Source: Pseudomonas sp.
Lineage (GTDB): Bacteria > Pseudomonadota > Gammaproteobacteria > Pseudomonadales > Pseudomonadaceae
NCBI GenBank assembly: GCA_030654635.1
Contig: JAURXE010000448.1
Coordinates: 1-7,971, forward strand
DNA: 7,971 nucleotides
Reading direction: 5' to 3'
Shown: positions 1 through 5,387 of the stretch, in pieces
How positions within the stretch are numbered: the first letter of the stretch is position 1
Layout of the letters: every line of letters begins with the position of its first letter
Made by a program: the position numbers and the translations under genes
Notes under the pieces: generated by a model
Database searches by the model: none
The model's input: only the letters and a program-made list of their open reading frames with translations
Told to the model about the DNA's origin: nothing

Positions 1-177
1 GTGGGCCTCGTTGATGCCGATGGCCAGGCTGGCGTGGTCGAACTCGTTGTTGCGCACCCGCAAGCTGTAGCGCGGCTGCCCGGCGTACACCGCGTCGGCA
101 CCGTAGGCGAAGGCATAACGCATGTTCTTCAGGGTGCCGGCGGGCGAGAGCAGTTCGGGCTGGAACGGGGCGGACAT
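1..177 (-). CDS. trhP: TrhP (YegQ) U32-family tRNA hydroxylation protein, N-terminal fragment
   Basis: Reading the minus strand from the ATG at 177-175 gives 59 codons open to the window edge. The product begins MSAPFQPELLSPAGTLKNM and continues with YAFAYGADAVYAGQPRYSLR and VRNNEF. This is the hallmark start of YegQ/TrhP and differs from the paralogues RlhA, UbiU and UbiV, which lack the YSLRVRNNEF stretch. In E. coli, TrhP supports prephenate-dependent 5-hydroxylation of uridine 34 in tRNA; the family is called 'peptidase U32', but this role is not proteolysis. Full-length homologues are roughly 450 aa, so only the start of the fold is here and the C-terminal cysteines cannot be checked. 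The Shine-Dalgarno is weak (GAG about 10 nt upstream), yet the start fits the conserved N-terminus. The gene is divergent from the phosphate genes and probably functionally unrelated to them. Confidence 0.9.
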   Translation of the reverse strand, partial: MSAPFQPELLSPAGTLKNMRYAFAYGADAVYAGQPRYSLRVRNNEFDHASLAIGINEAH

Positions 178-229
178 GGCGATGGCACTCGGATGGCGCA
201 GAAAATGGGCCGGGACTTTAGCAACAGCC

Positions 230-267
230 CGCCGCCGCCTGCATTGATCCGCGTCAGGCCGGCGGCG
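230..267. repeat. GC-rich stem-loop in the trhP leader region
   Basis: CGCCGCCGCCTG (230-241) pairs with CAGGCCGGCGGCG (255-267) with one bulged G and a 13-nt loop. No T-run follows on either strand, so it is not an ordinary intrinsic terminator. It starts about 50 bp upstream of trhP and would lie in that gene's 5' leader if the promoter is further out. It may simply be compositional, since GCC runs pair easily at this GC content. Confidence 0.35.
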
Positions 268-367
268 GATAACTGCGGGCGGCGCTTGTTACGGCGAACC
301 AGGCGGCTAACTAGCCACAGGTTCGGTGCCTTCGTGGCGGGCGACCCGTTAGGCTGCAGGGCTGTTT

Positions 368-494
368 GTAGGGTGGGCCACCGCGAAGCGTTGGCCACCG
401 CGCGCTTAGCCCGTTCAATGTATGCCCGGTACAGCGGTGCCTGGGGCAAATGGCGGGTTAAGCGGGTGGCCAAGCTTCGCGTTGACCACCCTAC
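368..494. repeat. 127-bp palindromic REP-doublet (REPIN/MITE-like) element
   Basis: The ends are a perfect 9-bp inverted repeat, GTAGGGTGG (368-376) and CCACCCTAC (486-494). Each end is itself a REP-like hairpin: at 368-399 an imperfect stem surrounds a GAA loop, and 464-494 is a related copy in inverted orientation. Inside these, CGCTTAGCCCG (403-413) pairs with CGGGTTAAGCG (454-464) with one mismatch, and TGCCC (423-427) with GGGCA (444-448). Nearly the whole element could therefore fold as one long cruciform. GTTT flanks both sides (364-367 and 495-498), a possible 4-bp target duplication, though that is short enough to be chance. The left unit recurs at 7080-7111 with 28 of 32 bases identical. 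No transposase is encoded; REPINs are moved in trans by RAYT transposases. Confidence 0.7.
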
Positions 495-532
495 GTTTTG
501 CCCTCGGCACGTAACCAATCAAAGTCATTGTT

Positions 533-538
533 AAGGAG
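533..538 (+). promoter_or_regulatory. Ribosome binding site fixing the lipoprotein start
   Basis: AAGGAG lies 7 nt before the ATG at 546. It rejects the longer in-frame TTG start at 498, which would prefix 16 residues to a clean lipoprotein signal peptide. Confidence 0.85.
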
Positions 539-545
539 CTTGCTC

Positions 546-1541
546 ATGCTGCGTCGGATTGCCCTGTTATCGCTGTTGTTGCTCGCCGGTTGCGCGCAAA
601 ACCCTGCCGGCTTGCCGCTCTGGCAAGAAACCCAGGTGGCGCCGCCGAGCATGCAATACCTCGGGGTGGGCGGTTATCTGCTGCGCTGGCAGGGTGAGGC
701 GTTGTTGTTTGCTCCCTCGTTCAGTAACCCTGCGACCCTCGGCCAGCCGCCGCTGACGGTGGCGGCCGACAACGCCAAAATCGATCAACTGATGCCACCG
801 GCCGCCGATGTCAGCATGCTGTTGGTTGGCCACGCCCATTACGATCACCTGCTGGACGTGCCGCGCGTGCTGCAACGCCACGCGCCGCAAGCCAAGGTCT
901 ATGGCTCGAAGACCATGGGCCATATTCTTGCCGCCGCTATCCCCCGTGAGCGGATTGTCGATGCCGAAGCAGTGATGGCCATCGGCGCCACGCCCGGTCA
1001 GTGGTTTTACTCGCCCAAGCGGCAGATCCGCGCCATGGCGATCAAGAGCGAGCACTCGCCGCATATGTTCGGCATCAAGTTGCTGACCGGCAGTTACGAC
1101 CAGGACCTGACTGAGTTGCCGACCTCGGTGTTCGGCTGGAAAGAAGGCCAGACCCTGGCCTGGCTGGTGGATTTGCTCGACGCGCAAGGTAAGCCGGTCT
1201 ATCGCATCCACTACCAAGACGCCGGCAGCACCGCGCCCCTGGGTTTGCCGCCGCTGCTGCCGGATACCAAGCGAGTGGATGTGGAGGTGCTCTGCGCCGG
1301 CGCCTGGAACCAGTCGCCGGCCTATCCCGAGATACTGCTCAAGCGCCTGCAGCCACGACTGACGGTGATCGGCCATTGGGAGGACTTCTTCGGCAACGAC
1401 CCGCACGTGCCGCAAGCCCCGCGTCTGCAGGATATTCGCCAGTTGATCGCCATCACCCGCGCCAATCAGCCGGCCGATGGGGTCATCAAGCTGCCGGTGC
1501 CCTTCGCCGAAATCCCGCTGCCGCCGCTGTTGTCGGAGTAA
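546..1541 (+). CDS. Metallo-beta-lactamase-fold lipoprotein (UlaG/Lactamase_B_2-like hydrolase)
   Basis: The 331-aa product begins with a lipoprotein signal (MLRRIALLSLLLLAGC). The lipobox LAGC puts the lipidated cysteine at residue 16, and Ala at +2 predicts outer-membrane sorting, facing the periplasm. The mature part has the metal-binding motif HAHYDH (His96, His98, Asp100, His101). Further candidate ligands follow in the order expected for a two-metal MBL enzyme: His170 in SEHSPH, Asp225 in HYQDAG, His277 in GHWEDFF. All ligands being present suggests an active hydrolase. The short loop and the LxGVGGYLLRW start resemble COG2220 (UlaG) and NAPE-PLD-type enzymes, which act on lactones or phosphodiesters, rather than beta-lactamases. 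The substrate cannot be read from sequence. It ends 331 bp before pstS with no own PHO box, so a role in scavenging phosphate from phosphodiesters is only a guess from position. Confidence 0.85.
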   Translation: MLRRIALLSLLLLAGCAQNPAGLPLWQETQVAPPSMQYLGVGGYLLRWQGEALLFAPSFSNPATLGQPPLTVAADNAKIDQLMPPAADVSMLLVGHAHYDHLLDVPRVLQRHAPQAKVYGSKTMGHILAAAIPRERIVDAEAVMAIGATPGQWFYSPKRQIRAMAIKSEHSPHMFGIKLLTGSYDQDLTELPTSVFGWKEGQTLAWLVDLLDAQGKPVYRIHYQDAGSTAPLGLPPLLPDTKRVDVEVLCAGAWNQSPAYPEILLKRLQPRLTVIGHWEDFFGNDPHVPQAPRLQDIRQLIAITRANQPADGVIKLPVPFAEIPLPPLLSE

Positions 1542-1610
1542 ATAAAGGTTCGCTGGGCGGGGTGTTTTGTCGGCGGTGCGTCTGCAGTAATTTTATCGGG
1601 GGTCCACGTC

Positions 1611-1636
1611 CTGTAAGAGCGACCTTGGCCGCGATT
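1611..1636. repeat. Degenerate Pseudomonas REP unit
   Basis: CTGTAAGAGCGACC followed by TTGGCCGCGATT resembles the common Pseudomonas REP core (TGTAGGAGCG, then a GGCCTTGGCC-type hairpin, then CGCGA). The stem GCGACC (1619-1624) with GGCCGC (1627-1632) has one mismatched pair, suggesting decay. It is a single unit, not paired with an inverted partner nearby. Confidence 0.5.
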
Positions 1637-1724
1637 GACCGGTTCCGCTCGCGCTGGTTGTATTCGCCGCTGGCTGGCGGATTGTTCGCTGCGCTCCTGG
1701 GTTCGCCATACGTCGCCCTGCGCG

Positions 1725-1760
1725 CATAGACGCGCGGGTTATTGCTGGCTGGCGTCTATG
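1725..1760. repeat. Perfect 9-bp inverted repeat upstream of the Pho promoter
   Basis: CATAGACGC (1725-1733) and GCGTCTATG (1752-1760) are exact complements around an 18-nt loop. A shorter competing hairpin, GCGCG (1720-1724) with CGCGC (1731-1735), overlaps the left arm. The sequence after the right arm (GTCTTTACTC) is not a proper T-tract. It lies 20 bp upstream of the first PHO unit. It could end the lipoprotein transcript weakly, bind a dimeric regulator, or be a decayed repeat; I cannot decide. Confidence 0.45.
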
Positions 1761-1780
1761 GTCTTTACTCCATGCTTGGG

Positions 1781-1836
1781 CATTCATCTAATTGTCACAA
1801 TCACGACATAGAGTGGTCACATGGCCTGCTGATACT
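1781..1836 (+). promoter_or_regulatory. PhoB-dependent promoter of pstS (tandem PHO box and -10)
   Basis: Units resembling the PHO half-site CTGTCAT/C recur with exact 11-bp spacing: CATTCAT (1781-1787), TTGTCAC (1792-1798), ACGACAT (1803-1809) and TGGTCAC (1814-1820), separated by 4-nt spacers. They match the consensus at roughly four to five of seven positions each, so single units are modest and the phasing carries the call. A -10 candidate GATACT (1831-1836) starts exactly 10 nt after the last unit, the geometry of PhoB-activated promoters where the box replaces the -35. Transcription would begin near 1843, giving a leader of about 30 nt. PhoB bound to the box when phosphate is low would drive pstS. 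Confidence 0.8.
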
Positions 1837-1872
1837 GGCCGCCGAGTTAACCTATCCAGCTAGGAGTAAGGC

Positions 1873-2841
1873 ATGAAACTGAAGCGTTTGATGACGGCCA
1901 TGACATTTGTCGCGGCAGCTGTTGCGACTGCCAGCGCGGTCGCCAATGTTGATCCAAGCATTCCTGCTTACACGAAAACCACCGGCGTATCCGGCAACCT
2001 GTCCAGCGTGGGTTCCGACACCCTGGCCAACCTGATGACCCTGTGGGCTGAAGACTACAAAAAGATGTACCCGAGCGTGAACATTCAGATTCAGGCCGCT
2101 GGCTCTTCCACTGCGCCACCTGCTCTGACCGAAGGTACTTCTAACCTGGGCCCGATGAGCCGCCAGATGAAGGACGTCGAACTGGCCGCCTTTGAAAGCA
2201 AATACGGCTACAAGCCGACTGCTGTACCGGTGGCAGTTGATGCCCTGGCCGTGTTCGTGAACAAAGATAACCCGATCAAAAGCCTGTCGATGGCTCAGGT
2301 TGACGGCATTTTCTCGGCCAACCGTCTGTGTGGCGGTTCGAACATCAAGACCTGGGGCGACGTGGGTCTGACCGGCGAGTGGGCCGACAAGCCGATTCAG
2401 TTGTTCGGCCGTAACTCGGTATCGGGCACCTACGGTTACTTCAAAGAAGCCGCGCTGTGCAAAGGCGACTTCAAGGGTAACGTCAACGAGCAGCCAGGTT
2501 CGGCCTCGGTGGTGCAGTCGGTCAGCCAGTCGCTGAACGGCATCGGTTACTCGGGCATTGGTTACAAAACCTCCAGCACCCGCGCCGTACCGCTGTCGAA
2601 GAAAGACGGTGGTGAAGTAGAAGAAGCCAACGAAGACAACGCATTGAGCGGCAAATACCCGCTGGCGCGCTTCCTGTTTGTCTACGTTAACAAGGCACCG
2701 AACAAGCCGTTGGCACCGCTGGAAGCCGAGTTCCTGAAATCGGTACTGTCGCAGCAAGGCCAGCAGGTTGTGGTTAAAGATGGCTATATCCCGCTGCCAG
2801 CCAAAGTTGTGGCTAAGGCGCTGAAAGACCTCGGTCTGTAA
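1873..2841 (+). CDS. pstS: Phosphate ABC transporter substrate-binding protein PstS
   Basis: The 322-aa product has a Sec signal peptide ([12 protein letters not shown] then an Ala-rich core) probably cleaved after AVA at about residue 24. The mature protein captures inorganic phosphate in the periplasm and delivers it to PstC and PstA. Binding motifs are in the family order: GSDT (47-50), [11 protein letters not shown] (75-85), SR (96-97), the VAVDALA aspartate (Asp123) that discriminates phosphate, and [12 protein letters not shown] (179-190) with Arg180, Ser182, Ser184 and Thr186. Cys153 and Cys196 may form a disulfide. Length and sequence match the P. aeruginosa PstS type closely, including the end ([13 protein letters not shown]). 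The ATG has a strong Shine-Dalgarno. It is the first gene of the Pho-controlled cluster and is followed by a terminator, so it is probably transcribed largely on its own and in excess. Confidence 0.97.
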   Translation: MKLKRLMTAMTFVAAAVATASAVANVDPSIPAYTKTTGVSGNLSSVGSDTLANLMTLWAEDYKKMYPSVNIQIQAAGSSTAPPALTEGTSNLGPMSRQMKDVELAAFESKYGYKPTAVPVAVDALAVFVNKDNPIKSLSMAQVDGIFSANRLCGGSNIKTWGDVGLTGEWADKPIQLFGRNSVSGTYGYFKEAALCKGDFKGNVNEQPGSASVVQSVSQSLNGIGYSGIGYKTSSTRAVPLSKKDGGEVEEANEDNALSGKYPLARFLFVYVNKAPNKPLAPLEAEFLKSVLSQQGQQVVVKDGYIPLPAKVVAKALKDLGL

Positions 2842-2867
2842 TTCGCCAGCACGGGTAAGGAAGCCCA

Positions 2868-2895
2868 AACGTGGCCTGGACTCTCAGGTCACGTT
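2868..2895 (+). repeat. Stem-loop just downstream of pstS
   Basis: AACGTGGCCTG (2868-2878) pairs with CAGGTCACGTT (2885-2895) over 11 positions, one a G-U wobble, with a 6-nt loop. The following AATTAACAGG is not a T-tract, so on its own it is unlikely to terminate. Sitting 27 nt past the pstS stop, it could protect the pstS message from 3' exonucleases; this is inference. Confidence 0.5.
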
Positions 2896-2902
2896 AATTA
2901 AC

Positions 2903-2943
2903 AGGTTCGCTACCAGTGTTACTGGTCGGCGGACCTTTTGTGT
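2903..2943 (+). terminator. Intrinsic terminator between pstS and pstC
   Basis: AGGTTCGC (2903-2910) pairs with GCGGACCT (2929-2936), one wobble, and inside it ACCAGT (2912-2917) pairs exactly with ACTGGT (2921-2926) around a GTT loop. That makes 14 pairs with a small internal asymmetry. TTTTGTGTTT follows directly from 2936. The form is that of a rho-independent terminator, perhaps a leaky one, in the middle of an otherwise co-directional cluster. It would lower pstCAB relative to pstS. Confidence 0.7.
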
Positions 2944-2950
2944 TTGCGCT

Positions 2951-2984
2951 CTGTAATCTTTCTGTCACAAAGCGCCGTTAGGCT
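2951..2984 (+). promoter_or_regulatory. Second PhoB-dependent promoter, upstream of pstC
   Basis: CTGTAAT (2951-2957), spacer CTTT, CTGTCAC (2962-2968) is a near-consensus PHO box, a better match than the one before pstS. Ten nt further is TAGGCT (2979-2984), a poor but correctly placed -10. Transcription would start near 2991, only about 10 nt before the pstC ATG. A stronger -10-like hexamer, GATAAT (2991-2996), lies 22 nt beyond the box; using it would start RNA inside the first codon. The box lies immediately after the terminator, so pstC can be re-initiated under phosphate limitation. Confidence 0.7.
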
Positions 2985-3000
2985 TTGTTGGATAATCAGC

Positions 3001-5283
3001 ATGAACGATCTGGCCAACTTACCCATGACTAATTCTTCTCCTGCGCGGATTGACTTCAATACGCCGCAATTGCAACGCAAGCGGCGCATTCGCGCGCTCA
3101 AAGACCGCCTGACCGGCTGGTATGTGTTTATCGGCGGGCTGACGGTGCTGGCCACCATCACGCTGATTTTCTTCTACCTGGCCTATGTGGTGATGCCGCT
3201 GTTCAAGGGCGCCGAGCTGAGCGAGAGCGCAGTGCAGAGCCCGGCCTGGTTGCAAGACGCCGGCAAGCCGCTGTTGTTGGCTATAGAAGAACAAAATCAA
3301 ATTGGTCTGCGCATCTCCGATCGGGGCGAGGCGCTGTTTTTTGCGGTGAAGACCGGCAATGAACTGCGTCGCGTCAGTTTGCCGTTACCGGCCGGCGCTC
3401 GGGTAGTGTCGTTGCAGCAAGGTCAGCCTGGCAGTGCCATGGTGGTGTTGGGTCTGTCCAATGGCCAGGCGCTGGTGCTGCGCCACGCCTACAAGGCCAG
3501 TTATCCAGACGGCAAGAAAACCATCACCCCGGAACTGGAATACCCCTACGGTGAAACGGCGCTGCAGGTGGATGCTCAGGGGCGGCCGCTGGAGCACGTG
3601 AACCTCGGCGTACACGACGACACCTTGCTGGTGGTGGGTTCCACCGGCACGCAATTGCATGTGCTGGAGCTGACCAAGGAAGAAAACCAGTTCACCGGTG
3701 AAACCAGCGTTACTGAGGCGCGCATCGAACTGCCGCAAATTGCCGAGCCGATCAAGGCACTGTTTATCGACGTGCGGCAGAACTGGCTGTTTGTGCAGAA
3801 TGGTCGCGCCCATATGGACGTGTTCAACCTGCCCACGCGCAGCCTCAATGGCCGCTATGAATTGCTGCAAGATGCAACCAGCGAAGTGACCACCAGCAGC
3901 CAGCTGCTCGGCGGCATTTCCCTGATGATCGGTGACTCCAAGGGCGGCATCGGCCAGTGGTTTATGGCCCGTGACCCGGATGATCAGCAGCGCCTCAAGC
4001 ATATCCGCGACTTCCAGATGGGTGATTCGGCGATCCGCCAGATCGTTCCCGAGGAGCGTCGCAAGGGTTTCGTCGCGCTGAACGGCGCCGGCGAGCTGGG
4101 GGTGTTTCACAGCACCGCACAGCGCACCCTGTTGATCGAGCCGGTGGCTGCCAATGCCAGCCTGCTGGCGCTGTCGCCACGGGCCAACAAACTGGTGGTC
4201 GAGGCCGGTGACAAGCTGCTACCACTCAAGCTGAACAACCCGCATCCGGAAATTTCCTGGAGCTCGCTGTGGAGCAAGGTCTGGTACGAGAGCTACGACA
4301 AGCCTGAGTACATCTGGCAATCGACCGCGGCCAACGCCGAGTTCGAGCCGAAGATGAGCCTCGCGCCGCTGACCTACGGCACGCTCAAGGCGGCTTTCTA
4401 CGCCATGTTGCTGGCCGCGCCGCTGGCGATTGCTGCGGCGATCTTCACCGCCTACTTTATGGCGCCGAGCATGCGCCGCAAGGTCAAGCCGGTGATCGAG
4501 TTGATGGAAGCGCTGCCGACAGTGATTCTCGGCTTCTTCGCCGGGCTGTTTCTGGCGCCCTATGTTGAGCTGCACTTGCCCGGGGTGTTCAGCCTGTTGC
4601 TGCTGACCCCGATTGGCATCCTGCTGGCCGGCTTTACCTGGAGCCGCTTGCCAGCCTCAATTCGCCAGCGGGTGCCGGACGGCTGGGAAGCGGCGATTCT
4701 GATCCCGGTACTGTTGGGCGTGGGTTGGTTGTCGCTGGGCATGAGCCCGCTGCTGGAAACCTGGTTCTTTGGCGGTGACATGCGCCTGTGGATCACCAAC
4801 GACATGGGCATCCAGTTCGATCAGCGCAACGCCTTGATCGTCGGCCTGGCCATGGGCTTTGCGGTGATCCCGAACATCTTTTCGATTGCCGAAGACGCCA
4901 TCTTCAGTGTGCCGCGCAGCCTGACCCTGGGCTCTCTGGCACTGGGCGCGACACCTTGGCAAACCCTGACGCGGGTGGTGATTCTGACCGCTAGCCCAGG
5001 GATCTTCTCGGCATTGATGATTGGCATGGGCCGTGCGGTCGGCGAGACCATGATTGTGCTAATGGCCACCGGCAACACGCCGATCATGGACGCCAACATC
5101 TTCGAAGGCATGCGCACCCTGGCGGCTAACGTCGCGGTGGAGATGCCGGAGTCCGAGGTCGGCGGTTCGCATTATCGAGTGCTGTTTCTCTCTGCCTTCG
5201 TGCTGCTGACGTTCACCTTCGTGATGAACACTCTGGCCGAATTGATTCGTCAGCGCTTGCGTGGCAAGTACGCGTCGCTCTAA
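3001..5283 (+). CDS. pstC: Phosphate ABC transporter permease PstC, long form
   Basis: The 760-aa inner-membrane subunit forms the phosphate channel with PstA. A basic N-terminus (RKRRIRALKDR) precedes TM1 (about 41-65), which places residues about 70-455 in the periplasm. The type I permease core follows (from about 457), with helices near 464-485, 503-545, 560-582, 611-630, 660-690 and 728-748. The coupling (EAA-like) loop is 631-653, with Gly649 in LALGATPW, and the GRAVGE motif has Arg678 and Glu682. E. coli PstC is about 320 aa; the extra region matches the pseudomonad form (Pfam DUF3708 type) and looks like repeated beta blades. I start at the ATG at 3001, giving MNDLANLP. Its Shine-Dalgarno is weak (GGAT), but the alternative ATG at 3025 has none, and an upstream TTG at 2938 falls in the terminator. 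It ends in tandem stops, TAA TAG. Confidence 0.95.
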   Translation: MNDLANLPMTNSSPARIDFNTPQLQRKRRIRALKDRLTGWYVFIGGLTVLATITLIFFYLAYVVMPLFKGAELSESAVQSPAWLQDAGKPLLLAIEEQNQIGLRISDRGEALFFAVKTGNELRRVSLPLPAGARVVSLQQGQPGSAMVVLGLSNGQALVLRHAYKASYPDGKKTITPELEYPYGETALQVDAQGRPLEHVNLGVHDDTLLVVGSTGTQLHVLELTKEENQFTGETSVTEARIELPQIAEPIKALFIDVRQNWLFVQNGRAHMDVFNLPTRSLNGRYELLQDATSEVTTSSQLLGGISLMIGDSKGGIGQWFMARDPDDQQRLKHIRDFQMGDSAIRQIVPEERRKGFVALNGAGELGVFHSTAQRTLLIEPVAANASLLALSPRANKLVVEAGDKLLPLKLNNPHPEISWSSLWSKVWYESYDKPEYIWQSTAANAEFEPKMSLAPLTYGTLKAAFYAMLLAAPLAIAAAIFTAYFMAPSMRRKVKPVIELMEALPTVILGFFAGLFLAPYVELHLPGVFSLLLLTPIGILLAGFTWSRLPASIRQRVPDGWEAAILIPVLLGVGWLSLGMSPLLETWFFGGDMRLWITNDMGIQFDQRNALIVGLAMGFAVIPNIFSIAEDAIFSVPRSLTLGSLALGATPWQTLTRVVILTASPGIFSALMIGMGRAVGETMIVLMATGNTPIMDANIFEGMRTLAANVAVEMPESEVGGSHYRVLFLSAFVLLTFTFVMNTLAELIRQRLRGKYASL

Positions 5284-5316
5284 TAGCTGCTGCTCTGGGC
5301 GTGGAATATAGGCTTT

Positions 5317-5346
5317 AGGGCGGGTTAGCCGAAGGCATAACCCGCC
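5317..5346. repeat. REP-like palindrome in the pstC-pstA gap
   Basis: GGCGGGTTA (5319-5327) pairs exactly with TAACCCGCC (5338-5346). The stem continues as GCC (5328-5330) with GGC (5334-5336) around a GAA loop, with one bulged A. The lead-in TAGGG and the GAA loop echo the GTAGGGTGG units at 368-399 and 7080-7111. As RNA it would form a 12-bp hairpin between the pstC stop and the pstA ribosome binding site. No T-tract follows, so read-through is expected. Confidence 0.65.
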
Positions 5347-5373
5347 GTTGGGCCCATAGAATAAGTGCAACCC

Positions 5374-5381
5374 AAGGTGAG
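5374..5381 (+). promoter_or_regulatory. Ribosome binding site fixing the pstA GTG start
   Basis: AAGGTGAG lies 6 nt before GTG at 5388. It supports GTG over the first internal ATG (codon 19), which falls inside TM1. Confidence 0.75.
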
Positions 5382-5387
5382 AAATTC

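Larger units (their letters stand above)
178..545. other. Intergenic region between trhP and the lipoprotein gene
   Basis: This 368-nt gap separates two divergent genes, so both promoters should lie in it. I could not find a convincing sigma-70 promoter on either strand. It holds a GC-rich hairpin near the trhP side, a 127-bp palindromic repeat, and a strong Shine-Dalgarno at the right end. Open frames across it on both strands show no family resemblance, and the plus-strand one runs antisense through the start of trhP, so I do not call genes. A single PHO-like half site (AAGTCAT, 522-528) has no partner 11 bp away. Confidence 0.6.
1542..1872. other. Intergenic region and pstS control region
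   Basis: This 331-nt gap divides in two. The left 240 nt hold a degenerate REP and a perfect 9-bp inverted repeat but no gene I can support; a plus-strand open frame running out of the hydrolase gene into this stretch is an alternate-frame artefact. The right 90 nt are the Pho-controlled promoter, leader and ribosome binding site of pstS (AGGAG at 1862-1866, 6 nt before the ATG). Confidence 0.7.

Noticed and set aside
129..518. Open frames on both strands in the trhP-lipoprotein gap
   Set aside because: They have no recognisable protein family, no good ribosome binding site, and run through the palindromic repeat and across the trhP start.
522..528. AAGTCAT half-site upstream of the lipoprotein gene as a PHO box
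   Set aside because: No second unit occurs 11 bp on either side, so it is not enough for PhoB binding.
498..545. Longer TTG start for the lipoprotein gene
   Set aside because: It would bury the signal peptide behind 16 polar residues and ignores the AAGGAG site 7 nt before ATG 546.
1376..1729. Plus-strand frame overlapping the end of the lipoprotein gene and running into the gap
   Set aside because: It is out of frame with the real gene, has a low-complexity product and crosses a degenerate REP.
1852..2868. Long minus-strand open frames opposite pstS, pstC, pstA and the lipoprotein gene
   Set aside because: These are codon-bias shadows typical of GC-rich genes; the translated products have odd His/Gln/Arg-rich composition and no family match, while the sense frames are clear.
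5317..5346. Terminator between pstC and pstA
   Set aside because: The hairpin is good but the following sequence (GTTGGGCCC) has no T-tract, and pstA has no visible promoter of its own.
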